This document shows positions 62,435 to 64,000 of a DNA stretch of 64,000 bases, piece by piece. The position numbers and the translations under genes were made by a program. This DNA comes from Mesorhizobium sophorae (GTDB lineage Bacteria > Pseudomonadota > Alphaproteobacteria > Rhizobiales > Rhizobiaceae). Within the stretch, counting starts at the first letter, position 1, and each line of letters begins with the position of its first letter. The DNA is taken from positions 62,001 to 126,000 of the forward strand of contig NZ_NNRI01000022.1 in NCBI RefSeq assembly GCF_002270415.1, read 5' to 3'. Below the pieces are notes generated by a model. That model saw only the letters and a program-made list of their open reading frames with translations, was not told the DNA's origin and did no database searches.

Positions 62435-63688
62435 ATGGCTCTCGTAATCGCGAAGAAAGGAAGTATAGCTTCCGCGCGCGATGTCATTATTACGGTCAAC
62501 ATCCATCTCAACACCCCGCCCACCTCGACCAATCTCGCCAACTTGATCAGCACGTCGTTGCAAGCCGATCCAGACGCTGTGAGCAGCGTTGGGCCGTCGC
62601 CGGCCGATGAGCGCAGCGTCGAGGAAGTTGTCACTGCCTACCTCATGATGGCCAGTTCCAGCGCAGCCCTTCCGGACAATCCCTACGAGAAACAGTTCGC
62701 CGGCATCGACGAACTGCGGATCCTGCTGCGAACGGCGATCGGCCTGTTCAAATCGCATGCCTATCTGAAGGCCCACGACCTGTTCCGTCAGGCCCTAGCC
62801 TCCGATTATGCCGGAGACCTCAAGTCCCGTATGGTCTATGACTACTTGGTGAGCGGCTATGTCGGCTATTCGCTGGCCAGCGACACGGAAGGTATCCGGC
62901 ATTTGATCGCTTCGGTGCAATCCGATTTCGCAGGCTATATCGACCGTTCCACCGAACTGGCCATGGCGGAAGCCCACCAAGAAGTTGCTACGCGCCAGAC
63001 TGCTGATGATATGCTTTTTGAGAACGAGGGCATCCTAGCCGAGCTACTAAACAAGTTCGGCCCGGACGACATTGCCTGCCTCAATCTCCAGGGTTTGCTT
63101 TACCGGCGCCTCGGCGAACGGAAGAGTTCGGGCGGACGCCGAAAACATTTCCTTGAGCTCAGCCGCAGCATTTTCGATCATTTGGCCAGCTTAGAGCTCA
63201 ACCTGTCGGTGGAGCATTCCAACAACCGCGCGATCACGTTGATTCGCCTCTATGAATTGACCGGCGACGCGATGGCGCTTGCGGAAGCCGAGACCATCCT
63301 GAGCGGCATCGACTATCGCGTCACCTCGCTTCCCCTCGCCGATTTCCTGGCGCTGCCCAAGGCGCTTAACAATCACGGCAATGTCTGGAAACAGAAGCTT
63401 CAGGCAAACCCTGATGCCGACAGCTACACCTCAGCCATCGAGAACTATTCAAGGGCCGAACGGTATTGGAACGAGCAACAGTCCCCCTACGAGTGGGCGA
63501 TGCTCCAGAAAAACAAAGCCGACGTGCGCTGTATCTACATGAAGATTTTTGGCCTGAAGAAAGCTACCTTCGAGCGAGCGATGACCGAGATCATCGACTC
63601 GCTCAAATACCGAAGTCCCGATCACGCTCCGTATCAATATGAACGCTCTATGGCGGTGAAGCGCGAGCTCGAGAAACTTTTGGCCTGA
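62435..63688 (+). CDS. Helical-repeat protein of unknown function, 417 aa
   Basis: A soluble 417-residue protein. After a short N-terminal beta-like strand motif (KKGSIASARDVIITVNIHLN) and a linker, residues about 90-410 are almost all helical and show TPR-like pairs (LFKSHAYLKAHDLFRQALAS; NHGNVWKQKLQANPDADSYT, SAIENYSRAERYWNEQQSPYEW). The N-terminal motif resembles the glycine/asparagine-rich strand repeats seen before effector or NTPase domains in some bacterial conflict systems, but no catalytic domain is visible. It is almost certainly co-transcribed with the membrane protein upstream. Confidence 0.75.
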   Translation: MALVIAKKGSIASARDVIITVNIHLNTPPTSTNLANLISTSLQADPDAVSSVGPSPADERSVEEVVTAYLMMASSSAALPDNPYEKQFAGIDELRILLRTAIGLFKSHAYLKAHDLFRQALASDYAGDLKSRMVYDYLVSGYVGYSLASDTEGIRHLIASVQSDFAGYIDRSTELAMAEAHQEVATRQTADDMLFENEGILAELLNKFGPDDIACLNLQGLLYRRLGERKSSGGRRKHFLELSRSIFDHLASLELNLSVEHSNNRAITLIRLYELTGDAMALAEAETILSGIDYRVTSLPLADFLALPKALNNHGNVWKQKLQANPDADSYTSAIENYSRAERYWNEQQSPYEWAMLQKNKADVRCIYMKIFGLKKATFERAMTEIIDSLKYRSPDHAPYQYERSMAVKRELEKLLA

Positions 63689-63785
63689 TTGGGCGCCGGT
63701 CCACAGGCATTGGGCCTGCGAACCCATGGCTTGTCTAAATTAAGCCGGTGGTGAAAACCATACAGCCTTGGTTGGCCCCGGGTCG

Positions 63786-64000
63786 CTACGAATGCTTCGG
63801 GACAGGACCGATTGCGTACCACTTGGCAATGAGCCCGACACACTGTGTAACCGCGACAACGGCCAGGAGAAGCATAAGCACCAGTGTCAGCACGAAGAAG
63901 GCCTTGACGTCATCGAAGGCCCACTCGGACACGTGGACGCAAGCCTCGACAACGATGGCGAGGCCGCGCGGCAGAAGGATCAACGTCGCGGCCCAGGTTG
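63786..64000 (-). CDS. Membrane protein, C-terminal part (cut by window edge)
   Basis: A minus-strand frame open to the window end encodes at least 71 residues with two hydrophobic segments (TLILLPRGLAIVVEAC and FFVLTLVLMLLLAVVAVTQC). The start lies beyond the window, or at TTG 63983. Family unknown. Confidence 0.4.
   Translation of the reverse strand, partial: TWAATLILLPRGLAIVVEACVHVSEWAFDDVKAFFVLTLVLMLLLAVVAVTQCVGLIAKWYAIGPVPKHS

Overview
The window looks like a chromosome or large-replicon segment of an alphaproteobacterium of the order Rhizobiales, most likely Mesorhizobium or a close relative. The evidence is a rhizobial porin C-terminus at the left edge, ETF genes of the usual rhizobial type, a Ros/MucR regulator that has lost its zinc ligands (a variant known from Mesorhizobium loti), and many DUF2285/DUF2958/ParB accessory genes typical of rhizobial plasmids and islands. 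No rRNA, tRNA or CRISPR array was seen.

Positions 1-40,100 form a catabolic region. A lysine/piperideine-6-carboxylate block (3.1-16.1 kb) is bracketed by two near-identical GlxA/GbdR-type AraC regulators. It holds a minus-strand operon of a KamA-family radical SAM aminomutase, a 7Fe ferredoxin, a class III aminotransferase and a decayed CoA-transferase start. It also holds an AmaB-type aminoadipate-semialdehyde dehydrogenase, an HglS-type 2-oxoadipate dioxygenase/decarboxylase (DUF1338), a lysine 6-dehydrogenase-like protein, and Lrp and LysR regulators. The last three enzymes can be read as lysine or pipecolate -> allysine/P6C -> 2-aminoadipate -> 2-oxoadipate -> D-2-hydroxyglutarate.

Next to it (16.2-39.1 kb) is an N-demethylation and uptake block. 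It contains a TMADH/DgcA/StcD-like demethylase, a DAO-type FAD oxidoreductase, etfBA, a LivK-like binding protein, a GcvT-like folate protein, and a glutamine-synthetase-like ligase. It continues with an N-formylglutamate-amidohydrolase-like protein, a cysteine hydrolase, a branched-chain-type ABC transporter whose LivM and LivG are fused, a second class III aminotransferase, an RpiR regulator, a DgcB-like membrane Fe-S oxidoreductase fused to EtfB, and a second EtfA. Together this resembles a pathway for an N-methylated amino acid or betaine whose carbon skeleton enters the lysine/pipecolate route. The substrate cannot be fixed from sequence. An Asp/Glu-racemase-like gene and an EgtD-like methyltransferase follow.

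Positions 41.5-64 kb are a mosaic accessory region: IS3 debris in a broken DUF2285 gene, mucR, DUF2958, a serine recombinase with a res-like inverted repeat, small exported proteins, a ParDE toxin-antitoxin pair with a clear promoter/operator, and a ParB-like protein. A 5.6-kb cassette of exported proteins (lipoprotein, TPR protein, GH25 muramidase, metzincin protease, trypsin-like protease) is bracketed by direct repeats. A Cas2/VapD-fold small protein follows. The last mobile structure is a nested transposon whose whole history can be read: an IS66-type element (2,530 bp, 8-bp target duplication) inserted into the transposase of another IS66-type element (24-bp perfect inverted ends, 9-bp flanking repeat), which had itself inserted near the end of a DUF2285 gene. 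The right edge holds an unrecognised two-gene unit with a shared peptide motif, and a membrane protein cut by the window end.
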